Part shown: positions 46,012-54,848 of the stretch, piece by piece
How positions within the stretch are numbered: the stretch's first letter is position 1
Layout: the number at the start of each line of letters is the position of its first letter
NCBI GenBank assembly: GCA_963825565.1
Contig: CAWGTW010000004.1
Location: forward strand, 558,001 to 622,000
Source of the DNA: JBFGCT01 sp963825565
Lineage (GTDB): Bacteria; Actinomycetota; Acidimicrobiia; Acidimicrobiales; Ilumatobacteraceae
Direction of reading: 5' to 3'
Length of the DNA: 64,000 nucleotides
Notes under the pieces: model-generated
What the model saw: only the letters and a program-made list of their open reading frames with translations
Databases searched by the model: none
What the model was told of the DNA's origin: nothing
Position numbers and translations under genes: made by a program

Positions 46012-46368
46012 TCACATCCCGGGGAGCTCGAGGAGCGGGCGGACCTCGGTCGAGCCGTATCGCGAGCTCGGGATCCGCGCCGCCCAATCGAGCGCGACGT
46101 CGAGGTCCTCGACATCGATCAGGTAGAACCCGCCGAGCACCTCCTTGGTCTCGGCGAACGGGCCGTCGGTCGTCACCGTCTTGCCGTCGCGCACGCGGAC
46201 CGTGGTCGCCGTCTCCTGGCCTTGCAGCGGTTCCCCGGCGACGAACGCCCCGGCCGCGTGCAGGGCCTCGGTGTAGGCGAACCACTCCTGCATCTCGGCG
46301 GCCTGCTCGGGAGAGCCGGGCGTCGGGCCGGCGTCGTCGGGACTGTAGATCAGGATCGCGTACTTCAT
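46012..46368 (-). CDS. YCII/DGPF-domain protein, ECF42 partner
   Basis: A 118-residue protein with the alpha-beta YCII fold; the DGPF motif reads VTTDGPFAETKEVLGGFYLID. Such genes sit next to ECF42 sigma factors across bacteria and may be their main targets. A GGGAGGAG ribosome binding site lies 8 nt before the ATG at 46368. The sigma gene follows 35 bp downstream on the same strand. Confidence 0.9.
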   Translation of the reverse strand: MKYAILIYSPDDAGPTPGSPEQAAEMQEWFAYTEALHAAGAFVAGEPLQGQETATTVRVRDGKTVTTDGPFAETKEVLGGFYLIDVEDLDVALDWAARIPSSRYGSTEVRPLLELPGM

Positions 46369-46502
46369 GGTCGGGTCTCCTCCCGGGTGTGCGTGTCGCT
46401 GTGTGCCGGACGTGCGTGCCGGACGTGAAGACGACGAACGGCGGGTGCCGGATCGGACGGTGTCGGCGAGAATGTTGCCATGGTCGGCGACGGAGCGATG
46501 AC

Positions 46503-47360
46503 GTGACCCCGGCCGGCTTCGTCGAACGCGTCGCGGTGGCGGTCGACAGCGAGGTGGTCGCCGCGGTGCGGGTCGGCGGCGGGGACGTCGCCGAATCGTT
46601 CCGGATCGCGCTCGCCGACGGCAGGACCGTGTTCGCCAAGACCCACCTCGCGCCGCCGCCCGGGTTCTTCCAGACCGAGGCTGCAGGTCTGGCCTGGTTG
46701 CGAGCACCGGGCGTCGTCGATGTTCCGGAGGTGCTCGCCGTCGAGGACGGGTTGCTCGTGCTGGAGTGGATCGCAGAGGGACGGCCGTTCGCGACAACCG
46801 AGGCGCAGCTCGGCCGGGCGCTCGCCGAGCTCCATCTCAGCGGCGCACCGTGCTTCGGGCGCGAGGATGGTCGACCGACCGGGAGCCGGCGCCTTCCCAA
46901 CGATCCGTGCACCTCCTGGGCCGAGTTCTACGCGGTCGGCCGGCTCGTCCCGCTCGCCCGCCTGTGGCGCGATGCGGCGCTGCCGCCGGCGACCGCCGAC
47001 CGGCTGGAGCGGGTCGCCGACCGGTTGGTCGAGATCGGTGGCCCGCCCGAGCCCCCGGCCCGGCTGCACGGCGACCTGTGGGCCGGCAACCGCCTCGTCG
47101 ACGCACGCGGCCGGAGCTGGTTGATCGACCCGGCGGCACACGGCGGCCACCGCGAGTTCGACCTGGCGATGATGCGACTGTTCGGGGGCTTCGGGGCGGA
47201 CTGCCACGAGGCGTACGCGCAGTGCCATCCGCTCGACTCGGGGTGGCCGGGTCGCGTACCGCTCCACCAGCTCGCACCGCTCGCCGTCCACGCGATCAAG
47301 TTCGGCGGCGGCTACGTCGGCGCGACCGAGCGGGCGCTCGATGCGTGCGACCGCTTGTGA
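46503..47360 (+). CDS. fructosamine kinase family protein
   Basis: A 285-residue APH-fold kinase that phosphorylates ketosamines (glycated amines), helping deglycation. Motifs are the ATP-lysine region VFAKTHLAPPPGFFQTEAAGL, LELEWIAEG-like hinge VLEWIAEGRP, the catalytic loop RLHGDLWAGN and the DFG-equivalent LIDPAAHGGHREFDLAMM. The GTG at 46503 gives the family N-terminus (GFVERVAVAV). The 135-bp gap to the divergent DGPF gene holds both promoters. Length is normal. Confidence 0.9.
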   Translation: MTPAGFVERVAVAVDSEVVAAVRVGGGDVAESFRIALADGRTVFAKTHLAPPPGFFQTEAAGLAWLRAPGVVDVPEVLAVEDGLLVLEWIAEGRPFATTEAQLGRALAELHLSGAPCFGREDGRPTGSRRLPNDPCTSWAEFYAVGRLVPLARLWRDAALPPATADRLERVADRLVEIGGPPEPPARLHGDLWAGNRLVDARGRSWLIDPAAHGGHREFDLAMMRLFGGFGADCHEAYAQCHPLDSGWPGRVPLHQLAPLAVHAIKFGGGYVGATERALDACDRL

Positions 47361-47400
47361 CCCTCGGCCGGTGCGCAGCCGGGTCCGACGAAGTTCGGCG

Positions 47401-48156
47401 TCAGGGTCGTGCGATTGCGACGACGCGCCCCGAGCGAGCCACCGGCGGAGCGGAGTCGTCAACGACGATGGGGGCGAGGGCGTACTGGAGGTTGGTGCTC
47501 CAGGGCTCGGCGATCTCGACCGTCCCGAAGCCGGCGTCGCGCAGCAGCCCGTCGAGCGCTGCGATGTTGGGACCGAACCAGTTGCTCCCGTCGTTGTTGA
47601 ACGAGGCGTCGGGGTAGTAGGCCAGCGCAGGGACCTCGACGTCGAGCAGGTCGACCGCTGTCTCGATGATCGCCATCCCCCCGGTGACGCTCCGGACGCG
47701 CTTGAGGTAGCCGAGCGGGTCGGGCGAGTGGTACAGCACCCCGTAGAACAGCACGACGTCGAAGGTGCCGCCGACCGCTTCGGGCGAGAGCTCCTCGACG
47801 GTGATCGTCTGCGACTCGACCGAACTCCCCAGGACCTCGCAGGCGAGCTCGAAGTTCCGGCGGGCGTCCCCGCCCGGCCAGGTCCAGGCCACCCCGTCGG
47901 TCGCCAGCACGCGGGCGGCGCCACGCCGCTCTGCCTCGAAGGAGAACACGCCGTCGTAGGCGCCGATGTCGATGACCGTCTTGCCGGTGAGATCGTCCGG
48001 GAGACCCATGTGCGGGAACTTGGCAGCGGTGTCCTCATAGCCGGGGGTGACGACGCCGTTGCCGAGGTCGATCGTGTGGAACCAGTTCCGCGTCGCCACC
48101 TCGGCACGGAGTTCCTCGGGCGTCCAGGTCCGCGGTGCTTGTGCGCTGTCGCTCAT
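47401..48156 (-). CDS. SAM-dependent methyltransferase (CmoB-like/DUF1698)
   Basis: A 251-residue class I methyltransferase. The SAM loop VIDIGAYDGVFSFEAERRGA is preceded by the conserved NWFHTIDLGNGVVTPG, and later DVVLFYGVLYHSPDPL and TAVDL motifs are present. The N-terminus and these blocks resemble CmoB, which carboxymethylates the wobble uridine of tRNA, and related tRNA mo5U-methyltransferase-like proteins of actinobacteria with other substrates. I therefore leave the substrate open. ATG at 48156 with an AAGGG box. It is convergent with the fructosamine kinase gene. Confidence 0.83.
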   Translation of the reverse strand: MSDSAQAPRTWTPEELRAEVATRNWFHTIDLGNGVVTPGYEDTAAKFPHMGLPDDLTGKTVIDIGAYDGVFSFEAERRGAARVLATDGVAWTWPGGDARRNFELACEVLGSSVESQTITVEELSPEAVGGTFDVVLFYGVLYHSPDPLGYLKRVRSVTGGMAIIETAVDLLDVEVPALAYYPDASFNNDGSNWFGPNIAALDGLLRDAGFGTVEIAEPWSTNLQYALAPIVVDDSAPPVARSGRVVAIARP

Positions 48157-48350
48157 GGAGCCCTTGCTTAGCATCCGCGACCGAAGAAAACCGTAGAACT
48201 GCCCGAAATGTCGCGTCAGGATGGTGCCGGCCGCGCGGACCGGCGGACGCTCCGGGGCTGCCCGCACCCTCCCGTCGGACACATGCCGCCCGGATTGCTC
48301 CGGGCGCGACGACCTGCGGACAACTCGGGGGAGGCTGGCAGACTGGTGCG

Positions 48351-49460
48351 GTGAACCCGAGCGCCGACACGTCCCTCCATCTCGATCGCCTCGACCGGGT
48401 TCGGTCGGCGATGGCCGAGCAGGGGATCGACACGCTGCTCGTGTCGGTCGGCCACGATCTGCCCTACCTCACCGGATACACGGCGATGCCGCTGGAACGG
48501 TTGACGATGCTCGTCGTCCCCCGCGATGGCACGGCCACGATGGTCGTCCCGGCGCTGGAGGCACCGCGGGTCGTCGAGCAGCCGGGCGTGTTCGACCTGC
48601 TCCCGTGGGGCGAGACCGAGGATCCGATCGCCCTGGTCGGCAAGCTGGCGGCCGGATCGCGCCACGTGGCGGTCGGCGACCAGATGTGGGCGCGGTTCCT
48701 CGTCGAGCTGCTGCCCCAGCTTCCCGCGACCGAGTACCGGCGCGCCGTCGACGTCGTCGGCCCGTTGCGGTCGGTGAAGGATCGCGCCGAGGTCGACGCG
48801 CTGGCGGCGGCCGGTGCTGCGGTCGATCGCATCGCCGGCGAGCTCCAGCGCGGCGAGATCCCGCTGGTCGGTCGGACCGAGGCGGAGGTGTCCGCCGAGC
48901 TGGGGAGGCGGATCCTCGCCGAGGGCCACGAGCTGGTCAACTTCGCCATCGTCGCCGCCGGCGAGAACGCGGCGAGCCCCCACCACCACGCCGGCGATCG
49001 GGTGATCGCCGAGGGCGAGATCGTGCTGTGTGACTTCGGCGGCACGATGGCCGGCTACTGCTCCGACACGACGCGCTGTGTGTACACCGGCGACATCCCC
49101 GCCGAGCTGGCCGAGGCCTACGCGGTCCTGCTCGACGCGCAGCAGGCGGCGGTCGCCGCCGCCACGGTCGGCACGCCGTGCGAAGACGTCGATCGTGCCG
49201 CCCGCAGCATCATCGCTGCGGCCGGCTACGGCGACCACTTCATCCACCGCACCGGCCACGGCATCGGGATGGAAGCTCACGAGGACCCCTACATCGTCGA
49301 GGGCAACGCCTCGCCGCTCGTCTCCGGGTACGCGTTCAGCATCGAGCCGGGGATCTACATCCCGGGCCGGTGGGGGATGCGGCTCGAGGACATCGTCGTC
49401 GCCACCGAGACCGGCCCCCGGCCGGTCAACCGGTCCGACCACGATCTGATCAGCGTGTGA
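48351..49460 (+). CDS. M24-family Xaa-Pro aminopeptidase-like
   Basis: A 369-residue metallopeptidase of the pita-bread fold. Metal ligands appear in LCDFGGTMAGYCSDTTR (Asp, Asp), RTGHGIGMEAHEDPY (His), SIEPGIYIPG (Glu) and MRLEDIVV (Glu). The N-terminal creatinase-like domain (residues 10-150) precedes them. It would remove N-terminal residues before proline in cytoplasmic peptides. The GTG at 48351 is preceded by an open frame that overlaps the divergent methyltransferase promoter and is rejected. Confidence 0.9.
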   Translation: MNPSADTSLHLDRLDRVRSAMAEQGIDTLLVSVGHDLPYLTGYTAMPLERLTMLVVPRDGTATMVVPALEAPRVVEQPGVFDLLPWGETEDPIALVGKLAAGSRHVAVGDQMWARFLVELLPQLPATEYRRAVDVVGPLRSVKDRAEVDALAAAGAAVDRIAGELQRGEIPLVGRTEAEVSAELGRRILAEGHELVNFAIVAAGENAASPHHHAGDRVIAEGEIVLCDFGGTMAGYCSDTTRCVYTGDIPAELAEAYAVLLDAQQAAVAAATVGTPCEDVDRAARSIIAAAGYGDHFIHRTGHGIGMEAHEDPYIVEGNASPLVSGYAFSIEPGIYIPGRWGMRLEDIVVATETGPRPVNRSDHDLISV

Positions 49461-49484
49461 GCGCCTGAACGATCGCGGAGTGGC

Positions 49485-50114
49485 TCAGCTCGTGGCGAAC
49501 TTGGTCTCGTCGGGGATGTCGCTCAGCGCGGTCAGCTCGATGATCAGGTCGTTGCCCTCGTAGCGGGCGAGCGGTCCGGAGTCGAGCGCGCAGTACGACC
49601 TGGTGATCCCCGACAGCGGGATGTCGACGCACGTGACACGCTGGCCGGCCAGTTCGCTGGTGTAGCCTCTGGTGTCGCCGATGCGCCGGTTGGCGTCGAC
49701 CCGCAGGCGGGTCGCCATGCTCGCCGCGTAGAACTCGTGGGTCACCCCGATGTCGCTCACGGTGGCGTCGTTGATCGAGGCCTGGCACTCCGCCGCTGCG
49801 AGGTCGCACGTCGCGTCGGTGCCGTTGCCGATCACGAACCGGACGTCGTTGATCGTGATCGAACGTCGGCCGTCGTCGGCCTGGACCACGATCGCCTGCG
49901 ATTCGACGTTGCCGAATCGCGTCGTCACGTCGTACTCGGCGGTGAACCGGGCGACCGGCGCGGCATCGAGCAGTTCGAGCACGGCGTCGGTGGCGGGGTC
50001 GCCGGTGCTCGTCGGCGCCGGTCGATCGTCGTCGAAGCTGGGCCGCTCGCCGGTCATGCACGCGGTCAGGGTCGCCGCGAGTCCGAGCGCAAGGAGGGGG
50101 CGGCCGATCGTCAT
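49485..50114 (-). CDS. lipoprotein of unknown function
   Basis: A 209-residue exported lipoprotein with signal MTIGRPLLALGLAATLTAC (Cys19). The mature domain (residues about 40-205) is beta-rich, with four cysteines (TCDLAAAEC, TCVDIP, YCALD). It reads like the LppX/LprG-type or DUF-type beta-sandwich lipoproteins of actinobacteria, but I cannot name the family. Start ATG at 50114. It converges with the M24 peptidase gene. Confidence 0.78.
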   Translation of the reverse strand: MTIGRPLLALGLAATLTACMTGERPSFDDDRPAPTSTGDPATDAVLELLDAAPVARFTAEYDVTTRFGNVESQAIVVQADDGRRSITINDVRFVIGNGTDATCDLAAAECQASINDATVSDIGVTHEFYAASMATRLRVDANRRIGDTRGYTSELAGQRVTCVDIPLSGITRSYCALDSGPLARYEGNDLIIELTALSDIPDETKFATS

Positions 50115-50251
50115 CGCCCGACCAGGCTACGGTCCGAGTTGCCGGAGATCGGCGCAGTGCCGCAGGACACAGCACCGTCGATCGCCGGGTTCGCAACGCG
50201 CCGGGGCGCACGGCGAAGCGGTGGCGTTACCCTCCCGGACGTGATCGGTCG

Positions 50252-51120
50252 ATGATCCGCCTCGACGCCGCCACCGTGCTGCTGCAGTGGGCGACCGGCG
50301 GGATGTTCTTCTGCTGGTTCACGACGCGCCGGCGCGTGGCAGGGCTGGGGTACGGCTGGTTGCTGCGCGGCGTGTACGCCTGCTTCGCCGTCACCGCCCT
50401 GCTCGTCGGGATGCGCTTCGGGAGCGTCCCGGTGCGAGAGGTGTCGTCGGCCGGCGTCGCGCTCGGCGTGCGTCGCGGGACTGCTCGTCTCGATCCGGCT
50501 CCGCGCCGTCGGCGTCTCAGGCCAGCATGCCGTGCACGACCGGCGCTCAGCACGGGTGGCGGCGATGACCGGGATCGATCGGCAGGCCGACGTCGTCGCG
50601 GCCGCCCACCGCTCCGAGCGGGCAGCGCGAGTTCCCCCCGGTGCTCGACCTCGTACCGGTGGCGATCGGACTGGTCGGCCTCCTCGCCGCCGCCGTCGAT
50701 GCGGGCGGGAACACCACGGTCGCGATCCTCCGGACCGTGATCGGCGCCGCCTTCATCGGCGCGATCAGCGATGCGATGTTGCTCGGGCACTGGTACCTGG
50801 TCCAGCCCGGACTGCCGCGGGGCCTGCTCAACGAGCTCGTCGGCGCGCTGGCCGTGCTGTGGCCGATCGAGGTGGCGGCGCTGCTGCTGCCGACCGGGAT
50901 GGTCAGCGTGTGGACCGGCGCGGTCGACGACGGTTGGGGCGGCTTGCTCGGCTGGATGTGGGCGGCGTGTGCGGTCACGACGATCGTGCTGGTGTTCGTC
51001 ACCCGGGCGGCGCTCAAGGAGCGGTACTACTCGGCGGTGATGGCCGCCACCGGGTTGCTGTACCTGGCGATCCTCACCGGCTTCGGCACCGACATCGTCG
51101 CCCGCGCCGTCCTGTCGTGA
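50252..51120 (+). CDS. multi-pass membrane protein of unknown function, two frame breaks
   Basis: About 288 residues after repair, with six to eight hydrophobic segments (for example WATGGMFFCWFTTRRR at the N-terminus, then LVPVAIGLVGLLAAAV, IGAAFIGAISDAMLLGHWYLVQPGL and ATGLLYLAILTGFGTDIV). A charged loop of about 45 residues sits between helices 3 and 4. An extra C near 50471 (GTGCGTCGC) and one near 50628 (GCGCGAG) break the frame; without them it runs to the TGA at 51118. Family unknown. Ku follows 75 bp later. Confidence 0.72.
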
Positions 51121-51195
51121 CGGCGCGCCCGATGGCGCGGCGAGCAGTGGCGCCGCCTGGCCCGCCACGCACCCGTCGTGTGACAAACTTCGCCC

Positions 51196-52188
51196 ATGCC
51201 CAGACCGGTATGGAGTGGCACGATCTCGTTCGGACTCGTCGCGATCCCGGTCAAGCTGTTCCACGCGGTCCGCAAGCAGAGCATCTCGTTCAACCAGCTC
51301 GACGAACGCAACGGCGCCCGCATCCGGTACCGCAAGGTCAACGCCGAGACCGGTGAGGAGGTCGGCGACGACCACATCGTCAGGGCCTACGAGATCTCCA
51401 AGGGCCGCTACATCACGATCGAACCGGACGAGCTCGAGCCGTTCATCCCCGCAGCGACCAAGTCGGTCGATCTCGAGGAGTTCGTCGACCTCGTCGAGAT
51501 CGACCCGGTCTACTTCGACACCGCGTACCACGTCGCGCCCGACGCCAACCCGAAGCCGTACGTGCTGCTGGCGCGGGCGATGGAGGCGAGCGGCAAGGTT
51601 GCGATCGGACGGTTCGTGATGCGCAACAAGCAGTACACCGCGGCGATCCGGGCCGAGGACGGTCGGCTCGTCATGTCGTCGCTCGTCTATGCCGACGAGG
51701 TCGTCGACGCCGCCGAGATCGACGAGCTGCGCGGCCTCGACGACGTCGAGGTCAGCGACAAGGAGGTGGCGATGGCCGAGTCGCTCGTCGAGTCACTGAC
51801 CGCCGAGTTCGTGCCGGTCAAGTACCACGACGAGTACCGCGAGCAGGTGATGGCGCTGATCCAGATGAAGGCCGACGGCGAGGCCTTCCAGGCGCCCGAG
51901 GCCCCGTCCGAGAAGCCGAAGGTCGTCGACATCATGGCCGCACTCGAGGCGAGCGTCGCCGCCGCCAAGGAGGCGCGCTCGCGCCATCCGTCCGACGTGG
52001 CGACGAAGAAGGCGATCTCCGCATCGTCGGCGACGTCGAAGGCGGCCGACACGGGGGCCAGGTCCGGGGCCAAGAAGGCGGTGGCAAAGAAGACGGGGGC
52101 CAGGTCCGGGGCCAAGAAGGCCGCGGCGAAGCCGACGGCGGGCAAGACGGTGGCGAAGACGGCGGCGAAGGCCCGCAAGTCGGCCTAG
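51196..52188 (+). CDS. ku: Ku protein (non-homologous end joining)
   Basis: A 330-residue bacterial Ku that binds broken DNA ends as a homodimer and recruits LigD. The Ku core runs from WSGTISFGLVAIPVKLFHA to about residue 250 (YREQVMALIQMKADGE). The last 70 residues form a Lys/Ala/Ser tail with TGARSGAKKA twice, like the DNA-binding tails of some actinobacterial Ku proteins. ATG at 51196. The LigD-type polymerase gene follows 16 bp after its stop, so NHEJ repair is encoded as an operon here. Confidence 0.93.
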   Translation: MPRPVWSGTISFGLVAIPVKLFHAVRKQSISFNQLDERNGARIRYRKVNAETGEEVGDDHIVRAYEISKGRYITIEPDELEPFIPAATKSVDLEEFVDLVEIDPVYFDTAYHVAPDANPKPYVLLARAMEASGKVAIGRFVMRNKQYTAAIRAEDGRLVMSSLVYADEVVDAAEIDELRGLDDVEVSDKEVAMAESLVESLTAEFVPVKYHDEYREQVMALIQMKADGEAFQAPEAPSEKPKVVDIMAALEASVAAAKEARSRHPSDVATKKAISASSATSKAADTGARSGAKKAVAKKTGARSGAKKAAAKPTAGKTVAKTAAKARKSA

Positions 52189-52204
52189 CGCGCTCGACCA
52201 GCCG

Positions 52205-53107
52205 ATGGCGTCACCGGTCGAGGTCGAGATCGAGGGGCGGACGGTTCGCCTGACCAACCTCGACAAGGTCCTGTACCCGTCGGGGTTCACCAAGGCGGAG
52301 GTCGTCGACTACCACGCTCGCATCTCGCCGTGGGTCATCCCGCACCTCACCGGGCGGTGTCTCACGTTCCGGCGGTATCCCGACGGGACCGATCACCAGG
52401 GGTTCTTCGAGAAGCGCTGCCCGAGCCATCGGCCCGATTGGGTGCCGGTCGCCCTCGGGCCGGGTGACCGCCGTGGCGGCATCGAGTACTGCCGCATCGA
52501 GGAGCCGGCGGCGATGGTGTGGGCGGCCAACCTGGCGGCGATCGAACTCCATGCGCCGATGGCGATGGCGTCGGCGCTCGCCACGCCGCGCGCCCTCGTG
52601 TTCGATCTCGACCCTGGACCGTCGACCTCGATCGTCGAGTGTTGCCAGGTCGCGCTCGGCGTGCGCGGGGTGCTCGCCGCAGTCGACCTCGACGGGTGGT
52701 GCAAGACCTCCGGTTCGAAGGGGCTCCAGGTGTACGTGCCCCTCAACACGGCCGGCGCCACCCACGAGGCCGCAGCGGACTTCGCGCTCGCCGTCGGCCA
52801 GGTGATGGAGCGCCAACTGCCGGGCCGGGTGACGACGGTGATGGCGAAGTCCGCACGTCCGGGCAAGATCTTCGTCGACTGGAGCCAGAACGCGCACCAC
52901 AAGACGACGATCGCGCCCTACTCGTTGCGCGCCCGGCCGACGCCGACCGTGTCGACACCGGTGACGTGGGACGAGGTCGACGATGCGGCGGCTGGACGGG
53001 CGACCCTGTCGTTCGAGGCGCCCGAGGTGCTCGATCGCGTCGATCGCCTCGGCGATCTGTTCGCGCCGGTCCTCAGTGTCGAGCAGTCCCTGCCGACCGC
53101 CCGCTGA
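52205..53107 (+). CDS. ligD-pol: stand-alone LigD-type polymerase/primase domain
   Basis: A 300-residue archaeo-eukaryotic primase-like polymerase of the LigD family. Catalytic Asp134 and Asp136 lie in VFDLDPGPS. Other marks are LTNLDKVLYPSGFTK at the N-terminus, TSGSKGLQVYVPL, and FVDWSQNAHHKTTIAPYSLRARPTP. It fills gaps at joined ends using ribonucleotides preferentially. No ligase or 3'-phosphoesterase domain is attached; those must be encoded elsewhere. It is cotranscribed with ku. Confidence 0.93.
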   Translation: MASPVEVEIEGRTVRLTNLDKVLYPSGFTKAEVVDYHARISPWVIPHLTGRCLTFRRYPDGTDHQGFFEKRCPSHRPDWVPVALGPGDRRGGIEYCRIEEPAAMVWAANLAAIELHAPMAMASALATPRALVFDLDPGPSTSIVECCQVALGVRGVLAAVDLDGWCKTSGSKGLQVYVPLNTAGATHEAAADFALAVGQVMERQLPGRVTTVMAKSARPGKIFVDWSQNAHHKTTIAPYSLRARPTPTVSTPVTWDEVDDAAAGRATLSFEAPEVLDRVDRLGDLFAPVLSVEQSLPTAR

Positions 53108-53275
53108 CCAGGCCGTCGACGGGAGGCGGGCGTCGGCGTTCGGGCGGTCGGACGGGCTCGAACGGCCGGTCCACCTCCGCCCGGTGTCGGGCCTCGGGCG
53201 GCTGGCCCGACCGCCGGCACCTCCACGCGGGTCGGGTGCCACCTCGCGCGGTCGCGGGGCGGTCATCATGGAGCG

Positions 53276-54781
53276 GTGACACCGCGTCGCACCCGCTCCG
53301 GCGGCCGCACCATCTTCCTGCTCGCGCTCGGTGCGCTGGCCGCGGCGACCACAGCGTCCTGCTCGAGCGCTGCGGCCGACGAGCGTGCCGCGCCGGCGAG
53401 CGCATCATCGGCTGCGCCGTCCCCGACCTCGGTCGCGGGGTCAGGCGACGTGCGTCCCGTCGAGCGAACCGATGGCGACGTGCTCGACGGCGCGAACCCG
53501 ACCGTGGCCTCGGCGGGAGCGCCGATGACGATCCCGATCATCCCGGCCCGCGAGGCGCCGTCGATGGCTGACGACATCGCCGATCCGATTGCCGACGAGG
53601 TCGCCGACTCGATTGGCGACGAGATCGGGGGCGACGAACCGACGTTCGAGGTCGTGCCGCTCCAGCCACTCGACCTCGATGCCGCTCGCTTCGCCGTCGA
53701 CGACGCCGGCATCGGTGGCGCACCCGCCGGCACGCAGCCGGTCGACGCCGCATCGACGGCTCCGACCGCCCCCGGCCCGACCGGGTGGGCGGGCTTCGAC
53801 GCCGCGCTGGAGGACGCGCTCCTCCGCAACGGCAACACCGCGGTGTCGGTCGCCGTGTCGATCGGGGGAGACGTCGTGCACACCGCAGCCTTCGGGCGGC
53901 GGACGCTCGACCGTGCCGAGGCCGCTGAGCCCGGTGATCGGTTCCGCATCGCCAGCATCTCCAAGACGCTGACCTCCATCGCCGTGCTGCAACTCGTCGA
54001 GGATGGCGTGGTCGCGCTCGACGAGCCAGTCGGCGGCCGCGTGGCGTCTTCGCTCGGGATCGCCGATCCGGCCGCTCGCGTCGATGCGATCACCGTTCGC
54101 CAACTGCTCACGCATACCTCTGGCTTCGGCAAGTACGACGGCGTGTTCTTCCGCGGTCAGGCGACCGACTGCCGGGACGCGGCGACGATCGGCCTGCGCA
54201 GCCCGTTGAGTGGCTCGCCGGGCGGGTCGTACCGCTACAGCAACATGAACTACTGCGTCGCCGGTCTGCTGCTCGAGGCGTTGACCGGACGGTCCTACGA
54301 GTCGGTCGTGTACGAGCAGGTGTTGACCCCGCTCGGCCGCTCGGGCCTGCGGCTGTCGCCGACGTTCGACCCCGGCCCCGGCGAGATCCAGCACCCGACC
54401 ACGCCGGGGCGCAACTACATGGAAACCCTGGCCGCTGCCGGTGGCTGGCTCGCCTCGCCGGAAGACCTGGTGATCGTCGTCGACTCGCTCGACCTGTCGA
54501 CGCCGGGCTGGAAGCCGCTCGAGCTCGAGACGTTGCTGGCGATGCAGACGCCGGTCAACGGGCAGTTCGGCCAGCGCGGTTACGGGATGGGCCTGATCCT
54601 GTACGGACCGGGACGGTACGGCCACACCGGCACGATCGAGAGCACCCACGCGATGGTGCAGAACCGCGGCGACGGGGTGATCTGGGCGGTCACGGTCAGC
54701 GGGCCGTACCCGGACAGCACGCCCCAACTCGAACCGATCATCAACCGGGCCTTCCTCGCCGGGGGCTTCATCGCCGGTTGA
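53276..54781 (+). CDS. serine hydrolase lipoprotein (class C beta-lactamase fold)
   Basis: A 501-residue exported protein. The signal peptide ends TTASC (Cys29, lipobox). Residues about 30-170 are a disordered, acidic and Pro/Ala-rich linker with repeating IADxIADEVAD steps. The beta-lactamase/DD-peptidase domain (about 172-500) shows the SxxK tetrad Ser227-Ile-Ser-Lys230, Tyr321-Ser-Asn323 and a late GHTGTIES (in place of KTG). These enzymes include esterases, DD-carboxypeptidases and beta-lactamases; the substrate is not predictable. Start is the GTG at 53276. Confidence 0.87.
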   Translation: MTPRRTRSGGRTIFLLALGALAAATTASCSSAAADERAAPASASSAAPSPTSVAGSGDVRPVERTDGDVLDGANPTVASAGAPMTIPIIPAREAPSMADDIADPIADEVADSIGDEIGGDEPTFEVVPLQPLDLDAARFAVDDAGIGGAPAGTQPVDAASTAPTAPGPTGWAGFDAALEDALLRNGNTAVSVAVSIGGDVVHTAAFGRRTLDRAEAAEPGDRFRIASISKTLTSIAVLQLVEDGVVALDEPVGGRVASSLGIADPAARVDAITVRQLLTHTSGFGKYDGVFFRGQATDCRDAATIGLRSPLSGSPGGSYRYSNMNYCVAGLLLEALTGRSYESVVYEQVLTPLGRSGLRLSPTFDPGPGEIQHPTTPGRNYMETLAAAGGWLASPEDLVIVVDSLDLSTPGWKPLELETLLAMQTPVNGQFGQRGYGMGLILYGPGRYGHTGTIESTHAMVQNRGDGVIWAVTVSGPYPDSTPQLEPIINRAFLAGGFIAG

Positions 54782-54848
54782 TCCCGTGCTGCAGTGAGTT
54801 CCAGGGCGGAGGCTCGCGCCGGATCTCACCGGTGGTCAGGATGGGAGG

